From Terrimonas_B sp041743125 (GTDB taxonomy: Bacteria; Bacteroidota; Bacteroidia; Chitinophagales; Chitinophagaceae), in assembly GCA_041743125.1 (NCBI GenBank), contig JBGTNK010000187.1, positions 5,245-69,244 on the forward strand: a stretch of DNA of 64,000 bases, in the 5' to 3' direction. A model generated the notes under the pieces. It worked only from the letters and a program-made list of their open reading frames with translations. It did not search any database and had not been told where the DNA came from. Of this stretch, positions 52,060-61,286 are shown piece by piece; within the stretch, counting starts at the first letter, position 1; each line of letters begins with the position of its first letter. The translations under genes were made by a program, and so were the position numbers.

Positions 52060-54522
52060 ATGAGAAAGCTAATTACACTTATATTAAGTGTTGTCATTTT
52101 GTATCCGGCCGTTTCGGCTCAAACTATTTCAGGGTTTATTAAAGATCAGCAGGGTAAAGCGGTTGAAAAAACAACGGTTTCATTGTTAAAAGCGCTTGAT
52201 TCCTCAGTTGTAAAACTTTCCGTTACTGATATCGAAGGCAAATTTAATTTCCTGGCCGATGCTGGTAAATATTTAATCCGCACCTCACATATTGCCTATG
52301 CACCTGTATATTCCAAATCGATAGAATTATCCGGAATTTCCAATGTATTGGTAGGTGATTTAAACATAATTAAAAAGGAAGGTTCCCTGCAGGGTGTCAC
52401 GGTTACCACTCAAAAACCAATGGTAGAAGTAAGAGCTGATAAAATGATTGTGAATGTAGAGGGAACAATTAATGCTGTAGGAAATGATGCGTTGGAACTC
52501 TTACGCAAATCACCGGGTGTGATGGTAGACAAGGATGACAACCTGAGCCTCTCTGGTAAAAATGGTGTGCAGGTGTATATTGATGGAAAACCAAGCCCGC
52601 TAACGGGAGCTGACCTGGCTAATTTTTTAAAAAGTATGCAATCCTCGCAGATTGAAGCTATTGAACTAATCACAAATCCCTCCGCTAAGTACGAGGCTGC
52701 AGGTAATGCAGGAATCATTAATATAAAATTAAAAAAGAATAAGGCTTTTGGCACCAATGGCTCTGTAAACGCTGGATATAATATTGGCACCTATGCTAAA
52801 TATAACGGCGGCTTTTCTTTGAATCACCGCAACAGCAAGATCAATGTTTTTGGCAATTATAATTATAATCAAAATTTAAATGTGAGCAATTTTGTATTGT
52901 ACAGAGAGCAGGGTGATTCAATTTTTGATCAGACAAATCGTATGAAAATGCGAAACAAGGGATCTAATAACTTTAAGACAGGGATCGATTTTTTTGTAAA
53001 TCCAAAAACGACCATTGGTGCTATTGTGAATGGTAATATTTCACGAAATGAAATGCGTGGCCGGGGGCCCATGAATATCATTTATAGACCGACCAATGAA
53101 ATTTCCCGCATATTACTGGCCAGCAGTGACAATGACATGGAAAGGAACAATGTCAATTTCAATTTGAATTACAGGTATGCTGTTACGGGGGGAAAAGAAT
53201 TGAATATTGATGCCGATTATGGAATATTTAACCTGCGTAATAACCAATATCAGCCCAATCATTATGTGAGTACAACGGGTATGCCTCTCTATAGTAACAT
53301 ATACCGGATGATTTCTCCCGCTGATATTTCAATTTATTCTTTAAAGGCGGATTATGAACAAAATCTGGGCAAGGGCAAGCTGGCAGTAGGAGGCAAGTTG
53401 AGTTATGTTTCTACGGATAATGATTTTCAGCGTTATGATATATCCGGAAGCAACGAAGAACTGGATAAAGAGAGAAGCAACCGGTTTGAATACAAGGAAA
53501 ACATAAATGCAGCGTATGTAAATTATAACAGGGCTTATACCGGCTTTATGGTGCAATTTGGACTAAGAGTTGAAAACACACATTCCGAAGGAATTTCTAC
53601 CGGTTTGAAAAGTAATGGCGGCGGATACGTAAAATATGATTCCAGTATCAACCGCAATTATACCGATCTGTTTCCCAGTGCTGCAGTTACATTTAACAAG
53701 AATCCAATGAGCCAGTTTGGAATTACTTACAGCAGGCGCATCGACAGGCCGGCTTACCAGGATCTTAATCCTTTTGAATTTAAACTGAACGATTACACGT
53801 TCATGAAAGGTAATACTCAATTGAGGCCACAGTATACCAATAGCTTTGGTTTAAGCCATACGTATAAATACAAATTGAATACTGTTTTAAATTATAGCCA
53901 TGTTAAGGACATCTTTACTCAATTACCTGATACAACAGAAAAATCAAAAAGTTTTCTGACCAAAAAGAACCTGGCTACACAGGATATTGTCAGCCTCAAC
54001 ATCAGCTACCCTTTTCAGTATAAATGGTATGGTTTTTTTGCGAATATTAATTCTTATTACTCCCATTACAAAGCAGATTTCGGTGGCGGTGACCGAACGG
54101 TTGACCTGGATATAGTAGCTATGAGTTTTTTTATGCAGAATAGTGCTAAGCTGGGTAAGGGATGGACAGCTGAATTAAGTGGCTTTTATAATTCACCATC
54201 TATATGGCAGGGTTTTTTCAAAATGAGAGCTATGTATAGTATAGATGGCGGTTTTCAGAAAACTATTCTGAAAGGAAAGGGAACACTGAAAGCAAGTGTA
54301 AGTGATATTTTTAAGACAATGAGATTTAAAGGAGAATCTGATTTTTCAGGTCAGCATAGTGTAGCAAGTGGAAATTGGGAAAGCCGGCAGTTTAAATTAA
54401 ACTTCAGTTATCGCTTTGGCAGTATGCAGGTAAAAGCCTCCCGTCAACGGAAAACCGGGTTGGAAGATGAGAGTAAAAGAGCAAGTGGTGGCGGTAGCGG
54501 TGCTTCTCCTGCGGGACAATAG
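52060..54522 (+). CDS. TonB-dependent receptor, outer-membrane beta-barrel family
   Basis: An 820-residue outer-membrane protein with a signal peptide (MRKLITLILSVVILYPAVSAQ), a carboxypeptidase-regulatory-like domain (ISGFIKDQQGKAVEKTTVSL), a plug-like segment (LLRKSPGVMVDKDDNLSLSG, VQVYIDGKPSPL) and a large barrel of the OMP_b-brl_3 type. No SusD gene is adjacent, so it is not a SusCD pair. It ends in a Gly/Ser-rich tail (GGGSGASPAGQ) rather than a Phe. Start 52060 is chosen over GTG 52012 for the signal peptide. The substrate is unknown. Confidence 0.88.
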   Translation: MRKLITLILSVVILYPAVSAQTISGFIKDQQGKAVEKTTVSLLKALDSSVVKLSVTDIEGKFNFLADAGKYLIRTSHIAYAPVYSKSIELSGISNVLVGDLNIIKKEGSLQGVTVTTQKPMVEVRADKMIVNVEGTINAVGNDALELLRKSPGVMVDKDDNLSLSGKNGVQVYIDGKPSPLTGADLANFLKSMQSSQIEAIELITNPSAKYEAAGNAGIINIKLKKNKAFGTNGSVNAGYNIGTYAKYNGGFSLNHRNSKINVFGNYNYNQNLNVSNFVLYREQGDSIFDQTNRMKMRNKGSNNFKTGIDFFVNPKTTIGAIVNGNISRNEMRGRGPMNIIYRPTNEISRILLASSDNDMERNNVNFNLNYRYAVTGGKELNIDADYGIFNLRNNQYQPNHYVSTTGMPLYSNIYRMISPADISIYSLKADYEQNLGKGKLAVGGKLSYVSTDNDFQRYDISGSNEELDKERSNRFEYKENINAAYVNYNRAYTGFMVQFGLRVENTHSEGISTGLKSNGGGYVKYDSSINRNYTDLFPSAAVTFNKNPMSQFGITYSRRIDRPAYQDLNPFEFKLNDYTFMKGNTQLRPQYTNSFGLSHTYKYKLNTVLNYSHVKDIFTQLPDTTEKSKSFLTKKNLATQDIVSLNISYPFQYKWYGFFANINSYYSHYKADFGGGDRTVDLDIVAMSFFMQNSAKLGKGWTAELSGFYNSPSIWQGFFKMRAMYSIDGGFQKTILKGKGTLKASVSDIFKTMRFKGESDFSGQHSVASGNWESRQFKLNFSYRFGSMQVKASRQRKTGLEDESKRASGGGSGASPAGQ

Positions 54523-54532
54523 TAACATATAT

Positions 54533-54564
54533 AAAAAGGCGACGGTTTAACCGCCGCCTTTTTA
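54533..54564. terminator. Bidirectional terminator
   Basis: AAAAAGGCG.CGG (54533-54545) pairs with CCG.CGCCTTTTT (54551-54563) with one mismatch and a TTTAA loop, between convergent genes. Confidence 0.75.
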
Positions 54565-54588
54565 TCTCTTCATTTTATTTCTTATCCC

Positions 54589-55308
54589 TCAATTCAGCTT
54601 CCTGATTTTTTTTCTTTTTATTAGTTTGGCTTTTACGATCATGACATCCTGCAAAGGACGGTCGCGGTCAGCTGCATAGCTGGTTGGAACCGCAGCGATT
54701 TTATCAGCCACCTGGTCATTATCTATTATTTCACCGAATACAGTATAACCCTGATCAAGATGCGGCGTGCCACCGATCGTTTTATATACTTCTCTTTGAC
54801 TTGCAGGAATTTTCTTTCCATGTAACCTGAACTTTTCTAAAGAATCGAGCCCGGATTCTGAAAATGTTTTTCCCTGTACTATATAAAACTGGCTGCCACT
54901 GCTTACTTTATCCGGGTTTATATTATCCCCCTGGCGGGCGGCGGCCAAAGCACCCTTTTTATGAAACAATGATTCACGAAATTCTGCAGGCACAGTATAT
55001 CCCGGGCCTCCATTTCCCAGCGGCTTTCTGGCGGGGGCATTTTTACTTTGCGGGTCACCTGCCTGAATCATAAAACCTGCAATTACCCTGTGAAAAAGCA
55101 GGCTATCATAAAAACCCTGCTTTACCAGTTTCAAAAAATTATCTCGGTGCAAGGGTGTAGAATCTGAAAGGCGAATAGTGATAGCACCCATATTAGTTTC
55201 CAGTAAAACATCTTTTTTCCTGTCCCTTTTTTTTATAACAACTTCCTTTTGGGCACTGGCAGGTTGAAGCATTAATATACTGATCAAAAAAGAAAATAGA
55301 TTTTTCAT
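54589..55308 (-). CDS. Exported cyclophilin-type peptidyl-prolyl isomerase
   Basis: A 239-residue protein with a signal peptide ending ASAQ. The cyclophilin domain has LHRDNFLKLVKQGFYDSLLFHRVIAGFMIQAGDP and GSQFYIVQG. About 35 extra residues (KTFSESGLDSLEKF.., KKIPASQRE) enlarge one loop. It speeds proline isomerisation and folding of exported proteins in the periplasm. The C-terminus is basic (KRKKIRKLN). The signal and neighbours do not give a specific client. Confidence 0.9.
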   Translation of the reverse strand: MKNLFSFLISILMLQPASAQKEVVIKKRDRKKDVLLETNMGAITIRLSDSTPLHRDNFLKLVKQGFYDSLLFHRVIAGFMIQAGDPQSKNAPARKPLGNGGPGYTVPAEFRESLFHKKGALAAARQGDNINPDKVSSGSQFYIVQGKTFSESGLDSLEKFRLHGKKIPASQREVYKTIGGTPHLDQGYTVFGEIIDNDQVADKIAAVPTSYAADRDRPLQDVMIVKAKLIKRKKIRKLN

Positions 55309-55347
55309 GTAAAAATTATAAAGCTTGTAAGAGGATATAATATCATA

Positions 55348-55695
55348 CTACCGTATTTCATTCTCTTCAAAATACAGTAATACGTGGTCTTTCAAAAAAT
55401 TTTCCTGCTCAAAAGCATTCATATCGGCTATAGGCTTTAATTGTTTAAAATGAGGCCATCCCTCTTCATCCTTTCTTTCTAATTCATAAAACCCACCTGG
55501 CATCAATACAGTGCATACGCCAATATGCATTAGGTCTTGCTTTTGCTCTTTAGTGAATTTATTATTAGTGCCACCCAATTCCTGGATACCAATCAGGAAT
55601 AAAATGGTTTCCAGGTCAGGTTTTTTACCAAAGCGTTCAACCAGTCTTGCCTCCAGGTTCCACCATCTCGATTGCAGGTCATCTTTTATTTGCAT
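55348..55695 (-). CDS. Conserved-type protein of unknown function
   Basis: A 115-residue soluble protein, not recognised. It starts MQIKDDLQSRWWNLEARLVE and contains LETILFLIGIQELG and an acidic end YFEENEIR. The Trp pair and ILFLIGIQELG suggest a helical fold. ATG 55695 is favoured because the -7 box TATCTTTG lies only four bases upstream, and the longer frame (7 extra residues to 55716) would span it. I know no function; it lies between a cyclophilin and serS, divergent from the latter. Confidence 0.6.
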   Translation of the reverse strand: MQIKDDLQSRWWNLEARLVERFGKKPDLETILFLIGIQELGGTNNKFTKEQKQDLMHIGVCTVLMPGGFYELERKDEEGWPHFKQLKPIADMNAFEQENFLKDHVLLYFEENEIR

Positions 55696-55699
55696 GGCG

Positions 55700-55707
55700 C
55701 AAAGATA
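55700..55707 (-). promoter_or_regulatory. -7 box TATCTTTG four bases before the 55695 ATG
   Basis: Exact TAnnTTTG match on the minus strand with CGCC between it and the ATG. No TTG -33 at usual spacing. Predicts a leaderless mRNA. Confidence 0.45.
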
Positions 55708-55738
55708 TAAAGTCATCCCAGTTCTTTACTTGCTCTCC

Positions 55739-55768
55739 TTGCGACTGCTTGTTTAACCTTTACCTTTG
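55739..55768 (+). promoter_or_regulatory. serS promoter (TTG-N19-TAccTTTG)
   Basis: TTG at 55739-55741 and TACCTTTG at 55761-55768, 19 bases apart, fit the Bacteroidota -33/-7 pattern. It ends 18 bases before ATG 55787 and rules out the TTG at 55766 as start. Confidence 0.65.
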
Positions 55769-55786
55769 AACAAATTTTTATATAAG

Positions 55787-57058
55787 ATGATTCAGTTACA
55801 CGTTTTGCGTCAACATCCTGAAATGGTAAAGGAAAGACTGGCCATTAAAAATTTTCAGGATTTTGAGTGGATTGATGAAATACTTGCATTGGACGAATTT
55901 CGAAAAAAATCACAGGTTGAATTTGATACTACTCAATCGTTGATAAATATTGCTTCAAAAGAAATAGGCCAGTTAATGGCTAATGGGAAAAAGGACGAAG
56001 CCGAAGCAAGAAAAATAGAAGTAACAACACTTAAAAATTTAATGCCGCCCTTATCCGATAAGGTGAATGATACAGAAAAAAAATTGCAGGATATCCTGGT
56101 AAAGCTTCCCAATCTTCCATCAGATAAAGTACCTGCGGGCAAAACTTCTGCTGATAATGTATTAATAAGGGAAGGAGGAGCCAGGCCAAATCTTTTTGCC
56201 GGCGCTGTTCCCCATTGGGATCTGATCAAAAAATACGATATCGTTGATTTTGAAACGGGCGCAAAAATTACGGGTAGCGGGTTTCCCCTGTACAAAGGAA
56301 AAGGTGCTAAACTACAAAGGGCACTGATCCAATATTTTTTGGATTTTAATGTTGAAGCAGGTTATACGGAATACCTTCCTCCTTTGATGGTAAATGAAGC
56401 ATCAGCTTTTGGTACAGGTCAGTTACCGGACAAGGAAGGGCAGATGTATTATATGCCTGCGGATAATTTTTACTTAATACCAACATCTGAAGTTCCGGTA
56501 ACCAATATATACCGGGACCAGATTGTTAAAGAAACAAACCTGCCTATCAAAATGACAGCTTATTCTCCATGCTTCAGAAGAGAAGCGGGCAGTTTCGGTA
56601 AAGAAGTGCGTGGCCTTAACCGGGTGCATCAATTTGAAAAAGTTGAGATCGTTCAGTTGGTACATCCGGATAAAAGTTATGCCGCCCACGAAGAAATGGT
56701 AAGTCATATTGAAAAACTTTTACAAACCTTGCAGTTACCTTACCGCATATTGAATTTATGCGGAGGTGATATGAGCTTTGCTTCGGCGCTTACCTATGAT
56801 TTTGAAGTGTACAGTGCAGCCCAGGAAAGGTGGCTGGAAGTAAGTTCTGTAAGCAACTTTGAAACCTACCAGTCAAACCGTATGAAAATCCGTTTTAAGG
56901 ACAGTAATGGAAAAATGCAACTGGTGCATACATTAAATGGAAGTTCTTTGGCGCTGCCAAGAATACTTGCATGTCTTCTGGAAAATAATCAAACAGAAAA
57001 AAAGATTGATCTGCCGGAGGTATTACATCGTTATTTTGGGGAGGCTTCCATTTTTTGA
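55787..57058 (+). CDS. serS: Seryl-tRNA synthetase
   Basis: A 423-residue class II enzyme that charges tRNA-Ser. The N-terminal long antiparallel coiled coil (about 30-105) binds the tRNA variable arm. The catalytic core shows motif 2, FRREAGSFGKEVRGLNRVHQF, and motif 3, NGSSLALPRILACLLENNQ. ATG 55787 gives the family N-terminus MIQLHVLRQHPEMVKERL. It is transcribed singly from the promoter at 55739-55768. Confidence 0.96.
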   Translation: MIQLHVLRQHPEMVKERLAIKNFQDFEWIDEILALDEFRKKSQVEFDTTQSLINIASKEIGQLMANGKKDEAEARKIEVTTLKNLMPPLSDKVNDTEKKLQDILVKLPNLPSDKVPAGKTSADNVLIREGGARPNLFAGAVPHWDLIKKYDIVDFETGAKITGSGFPLYKGKGAKLQRALIQYFLDFNVEAGYTEYLPPLMVNEASAFGTGQLPDKEGQMYYMPADNFYLIPTSEVPVTNIYRDQIVKETNLPIKMTAYSPCFRREAGSFGKEVRGLNRVHQFEKVEIVQLVHPDKSYAAHEEMVSHIEKLLQTLQLPYRILNLCGGDMSFASALTYDFEVYSAAQERWLEVSSVSNFETYQSNRMKIRFKDSNGKMQLVHTLNGSSLALPRILACLLENNQTEKKIDLPEVLHRYFGEASIF

Positions 57059-57122
57059 TATGCGGCATGCAGGATAAAAATTGAAACTGGCTTTAGTAAT
57101 TTGCTTACGATGGGATACTTTC

Positions 57123-57248
57123 ATGAAGAAACAGAATCCCAGAATTACAACCACCATGTCAAAAACAAACGGCTTTAATATTTCAAGTAGTTTGAACAAT
57201 GCATCCTCTTCACTTTATCTTGGTTTCAGATTACTAATGGGCAAATAA
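57123..57248 (+). CDS. Possible short peptide of 41 residues
   Basis: An open frame between serS and a terminator at 57267, starting MKKQNPRITTTMSKTNGF and ending SSLYLGFRLLMGK. A TTG 42 bases upstream in frame (57081) would extend it to 55 residues. The Ser/Asn-rich middle and aromatic end could be a remnant of a larger protein. There is no clear ribosome site and no promoter box. Weakly supported. Confidence 0.2.
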   Translation: MKKQNPRITTTMSKTNGFNISSSLNNASSSLYLGFRLLMGK

Positions 57249-57266
57249 AAATCCCGATATAAATGA

Positions 57267-57296
57267 AAAAGCTGCTCCATATTGAAGCAGCTTTTC
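57267..57296 (+). terminator. Terminator upstream of the M43 gene end
   Basis: AAAAGCTGCT (57267-57276) pairs with AGCAGCTTTT (57286-57295), 9-base loop, then CTTAT. It may serve both the serS side and the minus-strand M43 gene. Confidence 0.6.
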
Positions 57297-57318
57297 TTAT
57301 TTAATTATCTATTTGCTA

Positions 57319-58302
57319 TTAAGGTTGCGCAAAACTATTTCGTGGTCCACCCGAAGCAAATACCGCCAGCATTCTGGTTCTTTGTCCCTGTGAGAACATA
57401 TACATGCATGCATCATCTGTATAATCCATATAGTTCATAGTCATTTCTACAGGTGTGCCAGTACAAGTACTTTTGTGGCCAGCAGCCGGACACCCGTAAT
57501 TAGCAGTATTGTGTAAAGGAGTGTCTCCTACCTGGTCATTTCCGCAGGTAGCATCGCCCCAGATATGGCGAAGGTTTGCCCAATGTCCCACTTCATGCGT
57601 TGCCGTTCTTCCCTTATTAAAAGGTGCTGCAGCAGATCCTTCAGTGCCAAATGCATTGTCATCAATTACAACTCCATCCGTAGCTGAACTGCCTCCCGGA
57701 AATTGCGCATAGCCTAAATATCCACTTGACAAATTACATATCCACATATTCATTTTTGTGGTGGGGCTGGTTGGGTTGATACCACCTTGTGAACTTTTTT
57801 TCATGGCATCGTTTAAGGCCCAGCTTTTTTTATTGGTGCTCTTCCGGATCACCTGGTCCAGCACAAATCGTATACCCACGTCTCCTGATTTCACACTATT
57901 ATAAGTAGAAGTAAGATTGTAATCTGAATTTGTTGCACCGAAATCAGCGTTTAAAACATCAATTTGTGTCTGTATCTGGGGAAGAGAAACATTCTGTGCA
58001 GTAGTTCTGTAAAGGACATTGACTACCACCGGTATTTCAATTATTCCATTGGTAAGCAACCGAAAACTGGTAGGGCTGGCCACCACTTTCCTGGTAAATT
58101 CTTCTATAAGATCCATGCGGGCCTTCAGGGAGGCATCTGTTTTTAATTGCTCTTTTAACATTTCATCTGCAGCACATTTTCTCTGGGTAGCTGTAAAAGA
58201 TTCTTCGTCCGGAGAAAGGGGGCCTTCGTCCTGGTGCGAAGATTTATTACAAGCCAGTGATAACAAGCAGGCTGCTGCAAGCGATAAGAAAACTTTTCTC
58301 AT
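57319..58302 (-). CDS. Zinc metalloprotease lipoprotein, M43 family
   Basis: A 327-residue exported lipoprotein (lipobox LSLAC, Cys18). The metzincin zinc site HEVGHWANLRHIWGD has all three His and the catalytic Glu, and MNYMDYTDD is the Met-turn. This matches M43 (pregnancy-associated plasma protein-A-like, cytophagalysin) proteases. An N-terminal pro-region of about 90 residues precedes the catalytic domain. No type IX C-terminal sorting domain is present; it is surface- or periplasm-anchored by lipid. It is divergent from the DUF1800 gene. Confidence 0.9.
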   Translation of the reverse strand: MRKVFLSLAAACLLSLACNKSSHQDEGPLSPDEESFTATQRKCAADEMLKEQLKTDASLKARMDLIEEFTRKVVASPTSFRLLTNGIIEIPVVVNVLYRTTAQNVSLPQIQTQIDVLNADFGATNSDYNLTSTYNSVKSGDVGIRFVLDQVIRKSTNKKSWALNDAMKKSSQGGINPTSPTTKMNMWICNLSSGYLGYAQFPGGSSATDGVVIDDNAFGTEGSAAAPFNKGRTATHEVGHWANLRHIWGDATCGNDQVGDTPLHNTANYGCPAAGHKSTCTGTPVEMTMNYMDYTDDACMYMFSQGQRTRMLAVFASGGPRNSFAQP

Positions 58303-58480
58303 GTGATTAATTTTGAGGATTGATAAAATAAGGGGCTAATAAATTTATGTTAATTTTTTAATTGGACAACCGTTTGTTTGCAAATTTTTTTTACCCGGAC
58401 CACCATTTCAAGGAAGAAGGATATTTTAGTTATTAAACCTTATTGGTTTTATTCAATCCTATCCAGCAAGAGAAATTTCA

Positions 58481-59944
58481 ATGACAAATTCCTTTAAAAA
58501 TCAGCATCTTTTATGGCGGGCAGGGTTTGGTCCGGGTGTTGAGCAATTAAATAACCTGGAAGGCCTTAATTCTAAATTAATTTTCAAAGCGCTGGCAAAG
58601 GCTTCAGCCCAAAAGCCAGCATATATCAATGTTGCAGATAGTTATCTCCAGGGATTAATGATGGGCCTGGACGAGGCGGGACGAATGCAAAAAAAAGAGT
58701 CACCGGAGGAAAAAAAAATTCGTCAACAAAAAAGCAGGCAGGGAGTCAGAAATCTGAATTTGTACTGGCTCAGGGAAATGGTGAATAGCAAGGCCCAACT
58801 CAGGGAAAAGATGTCTTTGTTCTGGCATGGTCATTTTGCCTGTCGTAACCTGAATGTTTTTTACCAACAACACCTGTTGGATGTTATCAGGCGCAATGCC
58901 CTGGGTAATTTTGGCACCCTGCTCAAAGAGGTTTCCATGTCGGCCGCCATGCTTAATTTTCTAAACAATCAACAAAACAGGAAAGGACATCCCAATGAGA
59001 ATTTTGCCAGAGAAGTTATGGAGTTGTTTACATTGGGAAGAGGTCATTATACTGAACGGGACATAAAAGAAGCAGCCAGGGCATTTACTGGATGGGGGTC
59101 GAATGCTAAGGGAGATTTTGTTTTCAGAAAGGGACAGCATGATTATGAGAAGAAGACGATTTTGGAACACACCGGCCATTTTGATGGCAATGGTGTGCTT
59201 GAAATTTTGCTGGGGCAAAGGCAAACAGCCCGGCACATAGCAAAAAAAATGTATCAATTTTTTGTTAACGAGCGGGTGGATGAGGAAATAGTAGAGTGGA
59301 TGGCCGAAAGATTTTTTAAAAGCAACTACGATATAGGCAAATTAGCTGAAGATATTTTTATCAACGATTGGTTTTACGATGAAAAAAATATCGGTACCAA
59401 AATAAAATCACCCGTTGAACTAATTGCTGGAATACAAAGAATGCTTCCTATGTGGATCAGTAATGAAGAGGCACTGATCGTACTTCAACGAATTTTAGGA
59501 CAGGTCCTTTTTTATCCTCCCAATGTTGCGGGATGGCCGGGAGGTAAAACTTGGATAGACAGCAGCACCCTCCTGGTTCGTATGCGCATACCCGGCTTTT
59601 TAAACGATGTGGATGAAATGAACATTGCTCCTAAAGATGATGATGACCAAATGATGGGATTTAAAAATGGCGCATCTTCTTTTGAAAATAATATGAGGAA
59701 TAGCAAAATGGGGAAAGGCAGAATCGCTATTGACGCTAAAGTGGATTGGAAGCCCTATGAACTTTTATTTGAAAACACCAAAAGGGAGAATTTGATAAAT
59801 GCAATGGCATCCGTTTTATTACAAACCCGGTCTGCTGTTGATTCATCAGTAATAAAACAGTATATAAATGAAGCTGACAGAAATCATTTTATAAGGTCGG
59901 CCACTATACAATTAATGAGTACGCCCGAATATCAACTGTGTTAA
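58481..59944 (+). CDS. DUF1800 family protein
   Basis: A 487-residue protein starting with QHLLWRAGFGPGVEQL and holding LNFLNNQQN, NENFAREVMELFTLGRGHYTERDIKEAARAFTGW and YPPNVAGWPGG, all DUF1800 hallmarks. No enzyme activity is established. I see no clear signal peptide, which is usual for many members. It starts a two-gene unit with the DUF1501 gene 61 bases downstream. The order DUF1800-DUF1501 is common in many phyla. The partnership suggests one shared envelope function, still undefined. Confidence 0.92.
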   Translation: MTNSFKNQHLLWRAGFGPGVEQLNNLEGLNSKLIFKALAKASAQKPAYINVADSYLQGLMMGLDEAGRMQKKESPEEKKIRQQKSRQGVRNLNLYWLREMVNSKAQLREKMSLFWHGHFACRNLNVFYQQHLLDVIRRNALGNFGTLLKEVSMSAAMLNFLNNQQNRKGHPNENFAREVMELFTLGRGHYTERDIKEAARAFTGWGSNAKGDFVFRKGQHDYEKKTILEHTGHFDGNGVLEILLGQRQTARHIAKKMYQFFVNERVDEEIVEWMAERFFKSNYDIGKLAEDIFINDWFYDEKNIGTKIKSPVELIAGIQRMLPMWISNEEALIVLQRILGQVLFYPPNVAGWPGGKTWIDSSTLLVRMRIPGFLNDVDEMNIAPKDDDDQMMGFKNGASSFENNMRNSKMGKGRIAIDAKVDWKPYELLFENTKRENLINAMASVLLQTRSAVDSSVIKQYINEADRNHFIRSATIQLMSTPEYQLC

Positions 59945-60005
59945 ATAAAAATTTATACGTTAGGTTAAATCAGTCAAGTATTATTCTTATTTCAATTCTA
60001 TAAAA

Positions 60006-61205
60006 ATGTTTTTAAAGCGTAAGCAGTTTATTCAAGCAGGTTCATTGGCAACAGCATCCCTGATGCTACCCAAATTTCTGAAAGCTTTTGAAACAAGGAA
60101 CATGGTGCCATCGGGAAATAAAGTAATCGTAGTGTTACAATTAAGCGGGGGGAATGACGGGCTAAACACGGTTATACCTGTAAGAAATGAGTTGTATTAC
60201 AAAACGAGGCCGGTATTGGGAATTGAAAGATCCAAATCATTATCCCTTACCTCTGAAGCCGGGCTTCATCCTGCTCTTTCTGCTTTTAAAGAATTATATG
60301 ATGATGGAAGCCTGGGTATAATCAATAGTGTGGGTTATCCCAATCCTGACCGTTCTCATTTCCGGAGTATGGATATCTGGCAAACGGCCAGCCAGAGCAC
60401 AGAATATTTGAATTCAGGTTGGATAGGCAGGTACCTGGATGCGCAGTGCAACGGATGTGATAAACCTACCCAGGCCATTGAAATGGATGATGTATTAAGT
60501 CTTTCTCTAAAAGGAAACTTCATCAATGGCATGGCTGTAAAAGATCCTAAAAGATTATATGGTACAGCTAATGAAAGGTTTTTTCGTGATGTTTTGAAAA
60601 ACCGGAGTGGCCAAACTGGTGAACAGGCGGTAGATTATTTATATAAAACGCTGGCACAAACTCTTTCTTCTGCTGATTATATTTTTAAACAAAGCCGGCT
60701 TCATCCCACATCGGCAGACTATCCAAAGACGGAGTTGGGTAATAGCCTTAAAACAATTGCATCCCTCATATTTTCTGAGATCAACACAAAAGTGTATTAT
60801 GTTTCGTTGGGAAGTTTTGATACGCATATTAACCAGGGAGCCCAGCAACTGCGTCTGTTTACGGGTATGAATGAGGCTGTGAAATCTTTTGTAAAAGATC
60901 TGAAGGCGAATAATCGATTTGATGATGTTTTACTTTTCTCTTTTTCTGAATTTGGAAGGCGGGTATCGCAGAATGCAAGTGGTGGCACTGATCATGGCAC
61001 GGCCAATAATATGTTCCTAATAAGCGGTGGCCTGAAACAAAAAGGATTGATCAATGAGATGCCCGACCTGGTTGATTTGCAGGATGGCGATCTTAAATAC
61101 AAAGTAGATTTTAAAAACGTATACGCCACTATACTGAAAAAATGGCTTGAGGCTGATGCTTCAGAAATACTCGGAAAGCAATATGACCTGATGAATTTTA
61201 TCTAG
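60006..61205 (+). CDS. DUF1501 family protein
   Basis: A 399-residue sulfatase-like-fold protein. The N-terminus LKRKQFIQAGSLATASLMLP resembles a Tat-like or lipobox-free export signal, though without the twin Arg. VIVVLQLSGGNDGLNTVIP is the family start, followed by DRSHFRSMDIWQTA and GGTDHGTANNMF near the end, a metal-site-like His. It is downstream of DUF1800 and ends at a strong terminator. The substrate is not known. Confidence 0.92.
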   Translation: MFLKRKQFIQAGSLATASLMLPKFLKAFETRNMVPSGNKVIVVLQLSGGNDGLNTVIPVRNELYYKTRPVLGIERSKSLSLTSEAGLHPALSAFKELYDDGSLGIINSVGYPNPDRSHFRSMDIWQTASQSTEYLNSGWIGRYLDAQCNGCDKPTQAIEMDDVLSLSLKGNFINGMAVKDPKRLYGTANERFFRDVLKNRSGQTGEQAVDYLYKTLAQTLSSADYIFKQSRLHPTSADYPKTELGNSLKTIASLIFSEINTKVYYVSLGSFDTHINQGAQQLRLFTGMNEAVKSFVKDLKANNRFDDVLLFSFSEFGRRVSQNASGGTDHGTANNMFLISGGLKQKGLINEMPDLVDLQDGDLKYKVDFKNVYATILKKWLEADASEILGKQYDLMNFI

Positions 61206-61233
61206 GTCACATTAATCCATACCCTCAAACCAA

Positions 61234-61268
61234 AACGGTCTCGCTGATGGGCGGGACCGTTCTTTTTT
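61234..61268 (+). terminator. Terminator after the DUF1501 gene
   Basis: AACGGTC.. (61234-61244) pairs with ..GACCGTT (61251-61261) in an 11-bp stem with one G-T pair, loop TGATGG, then CTTTTTT. Confidence 0.75.
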
Positions 61269-61286
61269 ATAAACATTTCTTTACCA

